This document shows positions 23,271 to 33,993 of a stretch of 64,000 nucleotides of DNA, piece after piece. The notes beneath the pieces were generated by a model, which made no database searches, had not been told where the DNA came from, and saw only the letters and a program-made list of their open reading frames with translations. This DNA is from Prostheceraeus crozeri (taxonomy: Eukaryota; Platyhelminthes; Polycladida; Euryleptidae). The position numbers and the translations under genes are program-made. The stretch spans positions 39,111-103,110 of the forward strand of contig CAJQUW010001817.1 in NCBI GenBank assembly GCA_907163375.1, given 5' to 3'. Positions within the stretch are counted from its first letter, which is position 1. Each line of letters opens with the position of its first letter.

Positions 23271-23319
23271 AATATATCATATTCCACTGACTACCATCTC
23301 TGAATCATTCCACTTACAG
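23271..23319 (+). repeat. 49-bp direct repeat, left copy
   Basis: Directly precedes the ATG of the LINE-A ORF1. A near-identical copy (CCACTGACTACCATCTCTG core) occurs at 26845-26895, at the other end of the LINE-A remnant. Confidence 0.8.
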
Positions 23320-23321
23320 AT

Positions 23322-24313
23322 ATGACGAAGACAACTGGAACACCAAATTTCAAAAGACTAACAGAGAAATGCGGAGAATGCGGCGAAGGGGAGGAGAAGA
23401 AAGATTACCTAACATGTGACAAATGCGAAAAATTGTTTCACTATTCGTGCACTGGATTGCCACGCTATGAATTGATAAAATACACGAAAAAGAACAGATA
23501 TAAGAGAAATTACAGCTGTAGAGAGTCCATAAAGAACATACACCTCATCGAATTTAACAGCATCATGTACGTTATGACAAAATTTGACGGCACTATTCTA
23601 TTAGCAGATCGCTACAGACGGATGGTGACTGAAAAAGAAGAAGAAAATGAAGAACTCCCAGAAAATATTCGCAAACAAGAAGGCTAGATAAATGAAATGG
23701 AAAATGAGATATGCAAATTGCAAAAGATTAACTAATGGCCATTGAAAATGGGAGCACGAACGTACGAAGCCGAACTTGTGGAGAAAGAGAGACGATCAAT
23801 GAGTTGACGAGAAGCAGAAGAAATTACGATGATGATGATGACAATTAAGAAGAGCGAACAACAACCAAAAGAGAAGAGCAACCACAACCGACAGAGGCAA
23901 TTAATGAGAACAAGGCAATACGAAAGGAAATGGAGCTATCCAAGATTATGCTATCCGACTTGAGCAGCAAAATCCGAGAACAACAACAGCAACAACAACA
24001 GCAGTCAAGCAACATCAATACGTGGACAAACAACATCAACATAATCAGCAAGTGCTACAAATGTGGATTATATGGACACATGGACCGTAACTGCTTCACT
24101 AGAGCAATGTACAACAACAGAAGACCAAATTACCAAAGATACAGCAGCTTCTACCGACCAAGATCCAAAAATTGCAACGACAACAACAACTACCACAGAC
24201 GACGATACCAAGGACCAAATAACAATCCGTACCCGCATTACCAAGAACCACAGTACTACGTGCCACCTCCACCCACAAAATTAGATTCATCTGCGCGCGC
24301 CTCGGTTTCCTAG
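23322..24313 (+). pseudogene. LINE-A ORF1 (PHD finger plus CCHC zinc knuckle)
   Basis: The first part (23322-23687) encodes a PHD-like zinc finger: CGECG, YLTCDKCEKLFHYSC, then a C-rich partner (YSCRES). The last part (23930-24313) carries a glutamine run encoded by CAACAG repeats and a CCHC knuckle (CYKCGLYGHMDRNC) before a tyrosine/asparagine-rich basic tail. PHD plus CCHC ORF1 proteins are known from CR1-group LINEs and bind RNA. The halves lie in different frames with stops between (about 23685-23930), so it is disrupted. Confidence 0.7.
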
Positions 24314-24584
24314 AAAGGAAGAATTCTATGTAACCTTAATATCGAAATGGCACATCACAGGATTAGACAACTTGCTCCTTCTCGAATGGATAATTCGTGT
24401 ATCGCTTGCTATTGGAAATGGCAAACAATAAGCTGTCAGCAAAGGACACCAGAGCCAGTGAGAGATGTGTGCGTGCTGTGATATCACTTCGCACACACCA
24501 AAACACACATCGATGCGTGGCTTCGATTCAATGTATGCACTATACAGTGAGCAATGCCGAGGAGAGGATCATTAAGTGAACTAA

Positions 24585-24873
24585 TTTTCGTACGCCTGCT
24601 ACTTTCTTTAATAATGATCGGAAGGGTCAACATTATGGAGAAAACTTGTGGGCAATGATCTGAATTCTTCGAATCTGAAGGAATTTTGGCAATCGAAGCA
24701 CTTCGCTGGAACTCACATTAATCCGCAAGCGACGCACGACTTTTTTTCCTATCTCTGTAAGGTATTAGGAATTCCTTCTTGCCCACTTAATAGGCTCCTC
24801 AATGTGCCGTCCATTTCGTATTAATCACACTTCTAGCAAACCGAAGCAGATAAACAAAATATTTAATTCTGTG
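24585..24873 (+). mobile_element. hAT-type MITE family, right-end copy
   Basis: Follows 38150-38435 at good similarity (GAATTCTTCGAATCTGAAGG, CCTATCTCTGTAAGGTATTA) and ends TTTAATTCTGTG, close to the family terminus. The left end is missing. It sits between ORF1 and ORF2 of LINE-A. Confidence 0.75.
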
Positions 24874-24907
24874 CCTCCACCTCAATACCCCTACGGACTG
24901 ACGCAGC

Positions 24908-26849
24908 TTGGTGCCCCTTCTCATCCAGCCGCGACTACTGAACAGCACCCCATGCAGACCGTTTGATGCTGACATAGGAGAGGAGACAACAATTGATAAG
25001 TATGATCCTGCTGAATATCAAAATCATGATAAATGCAACACTATCAAAATATTTTATATCAACATAAATGGCCTAACTGAAAATAAAATCAAATACACGT
25101 ATTTAATGAATGATGCCAAAAATTCACAGATTGTATGTTTTACGGAAACTCATATTGATTTTGAAAACGAACCTATTGTCATGAATGCTTACACTGCTAC
25201 TCATTCCAGTTTTAAAAGGAAGAACATGCTTTGCAGAAACGTCAAAGGAGTTTCTATATTTCTTAAGGAAAACTCAAATATAGCTAATGTCTCTAAAATA
25301 ATACCTGAAAATGGCAGACTTATAATTATGAAATTATCTAATGATGACTGGAAAGATATAAATGACATATACCTCATCTTATGTTACCGGGATAACCGGC
25401 TGAGAAAAGCATGTAAGCATGCTGAGAAAAACGACTTCAGCAGAATAAATATATATATCAGATTATAAAATGAAAAATGCAGGCAGGCTGTTGTGCGGTC
25501 GTCTTTCCGCGCAGCTCCTGTTTGCGGCTTGCTTTCAGCTTTGTTGCTTCTGCTAACTATACTTAACCGCCATCGTGTTATTCTCTCCACCTCAACCTCA
25601 GCACCCACCTTGTATTATTGATTACGAACCTCAGCTTCTTGCTATTCTACAGATATTTTACCATGGATTTACTTCATTCATTTACATTAATTGCTTTCTC
25701 GCATTTTCCATTTCTCCAGTCATGATCAGACATAATAGTTGCTTAGTCATCACTCATCGTTGCAACTGCTTATCAATCCCTCGCTCGCTCTGTACTTAGT
25801 GGATACATCGCTTACCGTCTGCTGACCTTTATCTCATCACACAACGTTTTGATCGGCTCGCTTGGCAGTGTGGCAGTGTGCAGTGTGTTTCCCCTGCATC
25901 AATCCAACGACTTCTTGTGACCATACGCCTGCAACGCGCTTCTGTGTTTTCGTAATTGCACTCACCGAATTACTTTTGTATTTTGAGTCAAGAAATAAAG
26001 ATTATTATTATTATGTAATCATGATTGGTAACATGAACGGCAGCATTGCTGCGAGAAATGATAACGATTTCCTGAATATTCTAGCAAGATCATCATATGA
26101 CAAAGCAGGTAAAGAATATTGGTAAAGAATTGATAAACTTCTGTATTGATGTTTCTCTTATAATAGCAAACGGAAGATTTGAAGAGGGAAAATTTACGTA
26201 TTATAAAATTCATTTTGATTCAAATTGATAGGGTTCATAGATCAGTCATTGATTATCTAATGATCTCGGAATCTATCATGACACGAATAAAGACCTTCGA
26301 AATAATGGAACCAAGATTATATACAGATTATGTTCCACTTCGCATAGAAATCATTGCTTAAGAAAAAAATGCAATCTAATTTAAAGCACTATCCCCACAT
26401 CATATCGTGTAACAATAGAACTAAAAGATCGAAACCTTTTAAATGGACTACTGATGGTGAAAATAAATTCAACTTCTCAAATTTTCGAAAACAATGCAAT
26501 CAGTTGCTACAAGAAATAAAAGAGAATGACTTAGCAGAGAAAGAAGTCTATGATACACTTATTATTAACACTGCGAAAACCACTCACAAAAAATAGTAAC
26601 CGACAAACTATTTATTCTATAGAAACAAGACAACTAAGACAAAAATATAAAACAAGTGTGGAAGAACGAAAAGCAATCAAAACGGACGAAAATTTAACAT
26701 TATTGCTGAAGACAAAGAAATATTTGAATAAGGAGATGAAAAAGGAAAAACGGAAGTTACAATCAGCGAAATTAACAGATTTAGAGGACGCTGAAATAGG
26801 AAACGACAGCAAGAAATTCTGGCAGCTAATGAATAATATCAGCGAATAA
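24908..26849 (+). pseudogene. LINE-A ORF2: AP endonuclease and linker, no RT
   Basis: 24908-25386 encodes the start of an APE-type endonuclease (IKIFYININGLTENKIKY; catalytic glutamate in CFTETHID). After a 624-bp insertion it resumes at about 26020 with IGNMNGSIAARND (normally GDFNAR), and at 26240-26350 with SVIDYLMISESIMTR and LYTDYVPL, the endonuclease end. 26354-26849 is the charged linker that precedes RT in CR1-like elements (NDSKKFWQLMNNISE). Several frame changes and stops interrupt it. The RT domain does not follow; a second 49-bp repeat does. Confidence 0.75.
25387..26010 (+). mobile_element. Short retroposon inserted in the LINE-A endonuclease
   Basis: A 624-bp, GC-richer insert that splits the endonuclease. 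It ends with a polyadenylation signal (AATAAAG) and an ATT trinucleotide tail, typical of a non-autonomous LINE or SINE. It is flanked by TTATGTTA (25379-25386) and TTATGTAA (26011-26018), a probable 8-bp target duplication with one change. No protein domain is recognised. Confidence 0.65.
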
Positions 26850-26895
26850 TATCATGTTCCACTGACTACCATCTCTGTGAATATTCCACTTGCAG
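26845..26895 (+). repeat. 49-bp direct repeat, right copy
   Basis: Matches 23271-23319 with a few substitutions and a two-base length difference. It follows the LINE-A linker directly and may be the 5' end of a second, lost copy. Confidence 0.8.
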
Positions 26896-27395
26896 GTGAG
26901 TTAAACCCAAGACATGTATGCTTCAATAGTTAGATGAATGCTTAGCGCTTGCATGTGTCGATTCACCAAAATCTCTAACTTAAATAATGATTCTGCAATC
27001 GCTATGTTAAACTCTATGTTAAACCTTGATATTCCTCTGTCATATCGACTGATTACTTTGAGTTTATTTTCATTTAAACCACTGACATCAGTAGGTGTCT
27101 ATATCTTTGTAATGTATAATCGGTAGGAGGTTATCAGCGTTTAACTCCTGCATTTAACCTCCTGCAATCACTATCTATGAACTGCTGGGAAATCTCAGTA
27201 CTGCAAAACAAATGTAATGTAATGGAAATCTTAATAGTAAAAACCTTTTACTGTGGTGTAATAATTTATGGCTATAATGTAGATATGTTACATCAATGTG
27301 TTGTTGATATCAACGGTTTAAATATCTTAATACCATAATGACATCTAACCCTAAACCATTTTGGAAATCTTAGTAGATATCAGTGGTTTAAATAA
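26896..27395. other. No recognisable gene
   Basis: Non-coding. Short inverted AGGAGGTTA/TAACCTCCT motifs lie at 27127-27170, next to the hairpin at 27396. Confidence 0.5.
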
Positions 27396-27499
27396 GATAT
27401 CTACCTGATTTACGGAGTTAAACCATGAAATCTACTCGTCTTCGCTGCGCTCCGACTCGTAGATTATCACTGGTTAACTCCTAGAATCAGGTAGATATC
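27396..27499. repeat. 104-bp hairpin with GC-rich tip
   Basis: GATATCTACCTGATT (left) pairs with AATCAGGTAGATATC (right), and GAGTTAAACCA with TGGTTAACTC. The tip holds CTCGTCTTCGCTGCGCTCCG, which resembles the GC-rich hairpin motifs scattered through the Polinton spacers. Probably the end of a decayed element. Confidence 0.65.
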
Positions 27500-27557
27500 A
27501 TATACATATTGCCGGACTTCGACTAGAAAACTACTTAAATTACAAAATGATTCGAAT

Positions 27558-28733
27558 GTGAATTTGAGACGTGGAAATGTTTGCGTGTGGATGCGCTTGT
27601 CAATAAGATGTGAAGCAATTACTAAAATAAGAATTCAACATTCCCGCGACAACCGTTTGGAATATGATATCATGTATCTGATGCACTATAATACATTTGC
27701 CATCATAAAGTTGCATGATGTAATGACAAAGTGGCTAGTTTCTGAGTTGTGCAATGGTTTGAGTGTTATATTTTTTGATATAAGCAAAGCATTTGACACT
27801 GTGCCGCAACATCTACTTCTTCGTAAGCTCATTTCGAAATCCACTGTCCATGGTGGTCAAATTCCCTTTGGTTTTATTAAGTGGCTGTATTCATATTTGA
27901 ACAATCGGTTTCAATCAGTATGCCTAAATGGTGTGTACAGCAACTTTTCAGAAGTGACAAGCGGAGTGATTGGACCGCTGCTATACATATTTTTTGCAAG
28001 TGATCTACAATTATGTCATTGTTTTCCTGAGGTTGCATTAATAAAGTACGCTGATGATACTGCTGTTGCAGTGCCAATTTTTGAACAAAAGGCTGAACGA
28101 ACAAATGATGTCATCAACTTTGTGAATTCTTGGTGTCTTGAAAACGAAATGAATTTAAATCTCACCAAAACCAAACACCTGTTTGTTAGTCGAAGTATCG
28201 ATGTAAACAGAATCTCATCGCAGTTTACCATTGAGCTCTCGCAAACTGCTAAGTATCTTGGTGTTTATTTCAATGAAAATTGTACATGGAAAGATCATTT
28301 TCAGCATATCGCAAAGCAAGCCCGTAAAAGCCATTATGCTCTTCAATCCTTGCGCTTTTCCTTATCCAGCGAACAATTGAAATCAGTATACATATCAACT
28401 ATCAGGAATGCTATGGAGTACGCGTCTGCGGCTTTCTGTGGTGCGTCAAGATCAGAAGTTCAAATTTTAACTAAAATTCAGGACCGCTGTCACAGACTTT
28501 TTTGTGAATCAACCGACTGTGAATGTCTCCCGCCCCTAATTCAACGATTTGAATATTTTGCTTGTGAAATTTGGAAGACAATCATGGAAACTGACTCACA
28601 CCCGCTGAATTATCTGATTCCTACGAAGCTGCCATCTGGACGTTTTTCTGTTCCTAAAAGTAGAACAATCCGAAGACAGAAAACTTTTATTCATAAAGTC
28701 ATAGAACTACATAACCTCAAGTTTGTGCGTTGA
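27558..28733 (+). pseudogene. LINE-B reverse transcriptase, CR1/Jockey-like, 5'-truncated
   Basis: A long frame without an ATG start holds RT motif A (IFFDISKAFDTVPQHLLLRKL), the GVIGPLLYIFF block, catalytic YADD (KYADDTAVAV), AKYLGVYFNENCTWKDH and a thumb/C-terminal region to KSRTIRRQKTF. The RT fingers and the endonuclease are absent, so it is a 5'-truncated LINE. The 3' end is typical: AATAAA near 28780, then a TATC microsatellite tail (28789-28806). It is otherwise open over about 330 codons of RT, so it is relatively recent. Confidence 0.85.
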
Positions 28734-28806
28734 TTTTCCTTGTATTCACTTGAATTTGATTTTGATTTTCATTCTATAAATAAAAAACCTCTATCTATCT
28801 ATCTAT

Positions 28807-29239
28807 CGATCTTATGATTACTTGAATTTGAAAAAGGAAAGTGATTTTGGTTACTCGGTTATAATGTTCTCAAAACTTGATAATTAAATGCATGTACTCA
28901 ATCACAGTGCTTCGTGATAGATGTATCTATGAACGATTAAATGCATATGTTAAAATCAAAATTCATGATGAAATACTGACTACTATCAATTTTTCATGCG
29001 TCTCCTCTCCGGTCAGTGATTTTAGATTTGAAAGTTCTTGCAGAATTTTCAATGTCAACAGTTGGCTTCGTCATAGTTGCCCATCACTTCATTTTATCAT
29101 CCTCCCATCGTACTTATTTTATCACATCATATGATGTCGTCGAATACATGACATCACTGAATCATTTCATCATTTTATCATTTCATTTAAACGTCATCAA
29201 TATTTTGTCAAATGTTTTGACTAATACGCATTTTCAGTT

Positions 29240-29243
<4 letters not shown>
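28807..29243. other. No recognisable gene
   Basis: AT-rich non-coding sequence between LINE-B and the GA array. Confidence 0.5.

Positions 29244-29287
<44 letters not shown>
29244..29287. repeat. (GA)n microsatellite, left flank of Penelope A
   Basis: About 20 GA units. A matching array lies on the other side of the Penelope element (33881-34034), so the element probably inserted into one GA array. Confidence 0.9.
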
Positions 29288-29290
<3 letters not shown>

Positions 29291-29835
29291 TAGAGAGAGA
29301 AAGAGGGAGAGAAGATTAGACAGCTCTCCCTCGTGCCACTCGCGCTATGGTCCGCTACTATACTCAGGAAAAACGCAGATGCGAGGAGACCCGGGTTTCG
29401 AGGTCTTTCTCAATCCTCGAGGGTAAATTTTAATGAAATGAAATGATGAAAGGGTTATGGGTACAGAATGAGCGGAGATACATGAAATGTGATCAGAAGA
29501 CTATTATTTACAATTATGGATTGAAGGGTTCAATGTACAGGCTTATGCTGAATGACAAATGGATCGATGAATTGATTGACATGGATTAACAGATTGAGTG
29601 ATGAAGCTAAGTGGCAACCTTAGTTAGGCCTATGTGACAATAGTTGTTTGAGATTTCTATGTTTAGTAAAGACTCTAGTAGTTTTAGTAATTCCTGAACA
29701 AATGCCATGAATTGTATCAGCAACGCGATCGGAACAATGACTAAGTGGTAGGATCAATTTAGTTTCATTTGATGTATTAACATTTAACGCGATATTCAAG
29801 CCATTGTTAACAGTGTCTAATCTATTGATCCAGAC
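29288..29835 (-). repeat. Terminal direct repeat of Penelope A (3' copy)
   Basis: 548 bp, starting 20 bases beyond the ORF2 stop. Matches 33333-33880 without visible differences. Confidence 0.9.
29382..29419 (-). ncRNA. Hammerhead-like fold in Penelope A repeat
   Basis: On the minus strand CGAGGA is followed by a core-like TTGAGAA, then GAAA, the loopless palindrome ACCCGGGT, C, and TCCTCG, which pairs perfectly with CGAGGA as stem I. The cleavage site would be GTC. The core differs from CTGATGA by a U-A in place of the C3-G8 pair, and stem II is too short to define. The same fold is repeated at 33427-33464. Penelope elements are known to carry hammerheads; activity here is uncertain. Confidence 0.45.
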
Positions 29836-29854
29836 ATTTTCTCTGTGAAGTCTT

Positions 29855-31765
29855 TTAATTTCGTTTTTTGCAAATTTCTAGACCGCAGAAATGGAAATTA
29901 TCAATTGAACAGGGTGGAATGTTAAAATGCTCAGCTGGGCTTGAGTAAGTAATATTTTTGTTGCGAATGGCTGAAATATGATCAAGGATCCTACGCATCA
30001 AAGGTCTGGAAGTCTGCCCAACATACCGAATATTGCAATTTGAACAACTTATTAAATAAATTACACCAGATGTTTTGCAATCTAAATTGTGGACTATAGG
30101 ATACATGATATTAGTATTTGAATTAACTGTATCGACGTTGCTTGAAAACTGGCAAACTTTGCATGTTGCAGTAGAACAGGGCTTGAAACCTGGATTCCAA
30201 CTAATTTTTTGATTAGTATTGGTAAGCACTGATTTAGTTGTTTGTCTCAAGAAAGATCTAGAATAATTCTGGCTACGCCAGACAGGTTTAACTAATTTCA
30301 AAGTATTCTGAAAGTCGTCTTTAGTTGACGAGTGGGTTGCAAATCTATAAATTTGACTATAAATAACACCCTTGAAAGTGTGTCTAGGGTGATAGCTCGT
30401 CTTGTTTAAGATGAGGTGAGAATCTGTTTCTTTGAAAGAAGTACGGTACCTGAGGGTGTTGTCAAATTTATATATTTCAAGGTCCAGAAATTGAATTTTA
30501 TCAGTACCGATGTTGGCGGAAACTTTTATGTTATTATGTTGCGTATTTAAATACTTAACGAATTCCAGAAATTCATCTTTGTTACCAGGCCAGATACCAA
30601 AGATGTCGTCCTGAAAACGGATCCAGAGAAAAGGCTTAACGTGATATGATTTTAAGGCATTTGACTCCCAAAAATTCATGAAAATGTTGCAAAAAGATCC
30701 TGAAAATGCTCCTCCCATACTGGCCCCACAAGTTTGAAGCCAGTATGTGGAATTGTATTGGAAATCATTGTTATTTAGCAGTAATTTCAATAAAGTTAAA
30801 ATTGTCAAGTCAGGTCTAGATCTGTCAGGCTTACGTATGAAAATGTCAGATATGATTTCAAGTGTTTGATCAACCGGTACTTTTGTGTATAGGGATTCTA
30901 CATCGAGAGTAAAGAGGAGGCTGTTATTCGGAGAAATGGTCTGTCGTAATATTGCTATTACATGGTTCGAGTCCAATAAATACGAAAAAGAGTCTTGGGC
31001 TATAGGTTTTAGAAAATAGTCTTGAAAGGATGCGACATTCCGGCTAACGGAATTGACATCGGATACAATGGGCCTCCCTGGGGGCATGTCGTCGTAAGGC
31101 CAAACGGGTTTGTGAATTTTTGGTAAGATATTGAATGTTCTATCTGAAGGATCTACATTTGGCATCAAAAAATCAAATTCTTTTTTGCTTATCATTTTTT
31201 TACTTTCTAAATGTTCAAGACATTGTTTGATTCTCTGGTCAAGCCTTGTTGTCAAAGGCGTAAAAATTTCTACATAATTAGAGTCTTTGAGTTGTCTCAA
31301 TGCTTCTCTGTCATATGCGTTTTTAGAAACAATAGTCCATCGCTGACCCTTATCGGCCGGTCGTATAACTACCTCGGCTTGGTTCAGTCTCTCAATTTCA
31401 GATAGCTCATTAGGACACAAATTGACAGGAGGATAGCATGTTTTGCAATTATCAAGAATCGAATCAACCGCTGAAAAAATAATTTTGGACTTTTCTAATA
31501 TATTTGGAGGTACTAGTTCTTTAGGGGGCCATTTATTAGATTTAGTGGTACCGAATCGGTTATTAAATTTGGATTTGCTCTTTGGTTTAGATATATAAGA
31601 AAATTGCCAGTGTAATTTACGAACATAATCTTGAACGTTTAATCTTATTTTTTTGTGAGGACAAATTTTGGGGGTTGGTATAAATGTTGGGGTTTTAGAA
31701 AGCAATTTGTAAGTATAGAAATTAGGTTGAAAATTTCTATCGAGAATAATAGTATTCGACATCAT
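29855..31765 (-). CDS. Penelope reverse transcriptase with GIY-YIG endonuclease
   Basis: 636 aa. RT motif A is LFTLDVESLYTKVP (285-298). The glycine-rich block is CGASMGGAFSGSF (346-358), and the catalytic pair is in IRFQDDIFGIW (382-392). The N-terminal region has Penelope-typical IRPADKGQRWTIVSKNAY and LPKIHKP. After a CKVC zinc-like motif (535-538), the GIY-YIG domain begins at GVIYLISC (567-574) and continues with RYVGQTSRPLMRRILDH. RT copies the RNA at a nicked target, and the nuclease is thought to make the nick. It starts with two adjacent ATGs and is uninterrupted. Confidence 0.92.
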   Translation of the reverse strand: MMSNTIILDRNFQPNFYTYKLLSKTPTFIPTPKICPHKKIRLNVQDYVRKLHWQFSYISKPKSKSKFNNRFGTTKSNKWPPKELVPPNILEKSKIIFSAVDSILDNCKTCYPPVNLCPNELSEIERLNQAEVVIRPADKGQRWTIVSKNAYDREALRQLKDSNYVEIFTPLTTRLDQRIKQCLEHLESKKMISKKEFDFLMPNVDPSDRTFNILPKIHKPVWPYDDMPPGRPIVSDVNSVSRNVASFQDYFLKPIAQDSFSYLLDSNHVIAILRQTISPNNSLLFTLDVESLYTKVPVDQTLEIISDIFIRKPDRSRPDLTILTLLKLLLNNNDFQYNSTYWLQTCGASMGGAFSGSFCNIFMNFWESNALKSYHVKPFLWIRFQDDIFGIWPGNKDEFLEFVKYLNTQHNNIKVSANIGTDKIQFLDLEIYKFDNTLRYRTSFKETDSHLILNKTSYHPRHTFKGVIYSQIYRFATHSSTKDDFQNTLKLVKPVWRSQNYSRSFLRQTTKSVLTNTNQKISWNPGFKPCSTATCKVCQFSSNVDTVNSNTNIMYPIVHNLDCKTSGVIYLISCSNCNIRYVGQTSRPLMRRILDHISAIRNKNITYSSPAEHFNIPPCSIDNFHFCGLEICKKRN

Positions 31766-31825
31766 GCTGCCACTTAGCTTGAACGCGAACTCAAAAAAGT
31801 GTCAAAAATACGACTGAGTGACAAT

Positions 31826-33178
31826 TTAGTGCTTGGTGAAAAAAACATTATTATCAACAATGAAAGGATCAGGAGGCATAATTGCGACACATTCATCTTT
31901 ACATTGGTTACGAATATAATCATTTAATGCCTGCACATTGGATTTTTCGGTTTCTGAGAAATTATCAGCAATGCCTCCCAAAACAAAAAAGCGGTTGGCA
32001 TTAGGATACTTCTCCTTGAGGAGAGTAATGAGGGATTTCACACATTTTGTATTAGTTATGGGGATATTTTTGTAATCCAAGGTGCTGATGCAAAAAATGA
32101 TGTTTTTTATTTTGTCCTGTTTCTTGCTTAATTGGCTAAGCACAGTTTTCCAATGGTGCAATTTCCCATTATCATGGGAACAAATAGTAGCATTTGCATT
32201 ACTGTAAAACCTTATATTATGGTCACCAATTATGAGAGTTTCACTACTGGATGACTCACTCACAACGTCCTCAAGGTTTGGCATGGAATTAGATCGCTGC
32301 CTCAAGCGTTCAGGTGGAATGACACTGCCGAAAATGTCTAATTGCCTTTTCCTTGATGGTCTGACAGTTGGAGAAGGACTTGTTGTAGCAGCATTTTCTT
32401 GGTTCTGAGTGGATGTAGTAGATGGGGCTGGAATGCCGTTTAATGAGGATCCGGTGTTTGGTACTGGGTTCTCTGGAGCTTGATCTTGTTCAGTCTGAGA
32501 GCAGGCTCCTTCGCGATCATTGCTGAGTACAATTGGAGCAGCTGCTTGGCTGGTTACCGCTTCGTTGATATTCGGGATGGATTGAGTCTTTGACTGTCCC
32601 CAGCCATCGGATTCATCATCAGTGAGATCACAGATTAGCTGGGCATCTTGGATGTGGTCAATTGATTGGTCGATGACGGCTTTTGCGAGTCTCTGGCCAA
32701 GTTGCTTTGTTGCCCAATTGGTGGCAATTTTGAGGGAATTCTTCATGACATCACTATGGATTGCATTCAACCGTATTTGGTCAGTTGTCTCTTCTAGGAT
32801 TTTGGAGTAGTGTGTTTTCATTGCACTCTGAAGGTTTTTGGCCCACGTATTGGCAAGGTGCTTGGCGATATCCTTGAAGGTTTCGTTGATAAATGCTGGT
32901 TTTGGAAATCTCGAGAGGGTTGAAACTGTCTTTTGGAAGGACACTGGGGTCTTCTGGAGGCAGTGCAAATGATGGATGCATTTAAAGACAACGAAATGCA
33001 TACGAGTTACATGGAAAAATTCCTTTGGAACTTTCAATGGAATTGACGTAGAACGTGCTGGTCCGGATCTTGGAGGATGGCCCGCATTTTGGTATTGGAG
33101 AGGCAATTGATTGCGGTGCTGCTGATTTGAGTATTGTAGATGGAGGAAATTATTTGATTGGGAGAATCCGCCTTGCAA
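31826..33178 (-). CDS. Penelope A ORF1, SGNH-hydrolase-like C-terminus
   Basis: About 450 codons upstream of the RT frame, separated by 60 bases. No clear ATG is seen: the frame is open upstream of 33178, so the start is unknown. The N-terminal half is Q/N-rich, followed by a helical segment (WATKQLGQRLAKAVIDQSID) and an S/T/P-rich linker. Residues about 315-440 look like an SGNH/GDSL-fold esterase: TLIIGDHNIRF at the GDS position (H for S), NIIFCISTLDYKNIP, and FVLGGIADNFSETEKSNVQA. The nucleophile seems replaced, so a binding role is likelier than catalysis. The family link is inference. Confidence 0.6.
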   Translation of the reverse strand: MQGGFSQSNNFLHLQYSNQQHRNQLPLQYQNAGHPPRSGPARSTSIPLKVPKEFFHVTRMHFVVFKCIHHLHCLQKTPVSFQKTVSTLSRFPKPAFINETFKDIAKHLANTWAKNLQSAMKTHYSKILEETTDQIRLNAIHSDVMKNSLKIATNWATKQLGQRLAKAVIDQSIDHIQDAQLICDLTDDESDGWGQSKTQSIPNINEAVTSQAAAPIVLSNDREGACSQTEQDQAPENPVPNTGSSLNGIPAPSTTSTQNQENAATTSPSPTVRPSRKRQLDIFGSVIPPERLRQRSNSMPNLEDVVSESSSSETLIIGDHNIRFYSNANATICSHDNGKLHHWKTVLSQLSKKQDKIKNIIFCISTLDYKNIPITNTKCVKSLITLLKEKYPNANRFFVLGGIADNFSETEKSNVQALNDYIRNQCKDECVAIMPPDPFIVDNNVFFTKH

Positions 33179-33332
33179 AGATGGAGCTGTTCTGGCGACC
33201 GCCGCATACGATTGTTGACCATGGTTCTACTGAGAATTCGGTCGGTATGGAGGGTGGACAGGGTTAGGTAGTAGAAATCTTCGTTGCATGCTTTGGATGA
33301 AAAGAAGAAGACCACAGGCTCTGGGCAATGAG

Positions 33333-33880
33333 GAGTAGAGAGAGAAAGAGGGAGAGAAGATTAGACAGCTCTCCCTCGTGCCACTCGCGCTATGGTCCGC
33401 TACTATACTCAGGAAAAACGCAGATGCGAGGAGACCCGGGTTTCGAGGTCTTTCTCAATCCTCGAGGGTAAATTTTAATGAAATGAAATGATGAAAGGGT
33501 TATGGGTACAGAATGAGCGGAGATACATGAAATGTGATCAGAAGACTATTATTTACAATTATGGATTGAAGGGTTCAATGTACAGGCTTATGCTGAATGA
33601 CAAATGGATCGATGAATTGATTGACATGGATTAACAGATTGAGTGATGAAGCTAAGTGGCAACCTTAGTTAGGCCTATGTGACAATAGTTGTTTGAGATT
33701 TCTATGTTTAGTAAAGACTCTAGTAGTTTTAGTAATTCCTGAACAAATGCCATGAATTGTATCAGCAACGCGATCGGAACAATGACTAAGTGGTAGGATC
33801 AATTTAGTTTCATTTGATGTATTAACATTTAACGCGATATTCAAGCCATTGTTAACAGTGTCTAATCTATTGATCCAGAC
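33333..33880 (-). repeat. Terminal direct repeat of Penelope A (5' copy)
   Basis: Upstream of ORF1 in element orientation, the likely promoter and 5' UTR. Contains the second hammerhead-like fold at 33427-33464. Confidence 0.9.
33427..33464 (-). ncRNA. Hammerhead-like fold, second copy
   Basis: Identical to 29382-29419, including the palindromic ACCCGGGT and the CGAGGA/TCCTCG stem. Two such folds exactly one repeat unit apart would let a transcript be cut at both sites into unit length. Confidence 0.45.
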
Positions 33881-33912
33881 GAGAGGCGAGAGAAGAGGAG
33901 AGAGAGAGAGAG

Positions 33913-33993
<81 letters not shown>

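Larger units (their letters stand above)
29288..33880 (-). mobile_element. Penelope-like element A, two long frames, 4.6 kb
   Basis: Minus-strand element made of ORF1, then ORF2 with RT and C-terminal GIY-YIG, bounded by 548-bp direct repeats at 29288-29835 and 33333-33880. The two repeats look identical by eye and keep a constant 4045-base offset, so the insertion is very young. Terminal direct repeats of this kind are typical of the family. Both flanks are GA microsatellite. It looks whole. A hammerhead-like fold lies inside each repeat. Confidence 0.85.
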
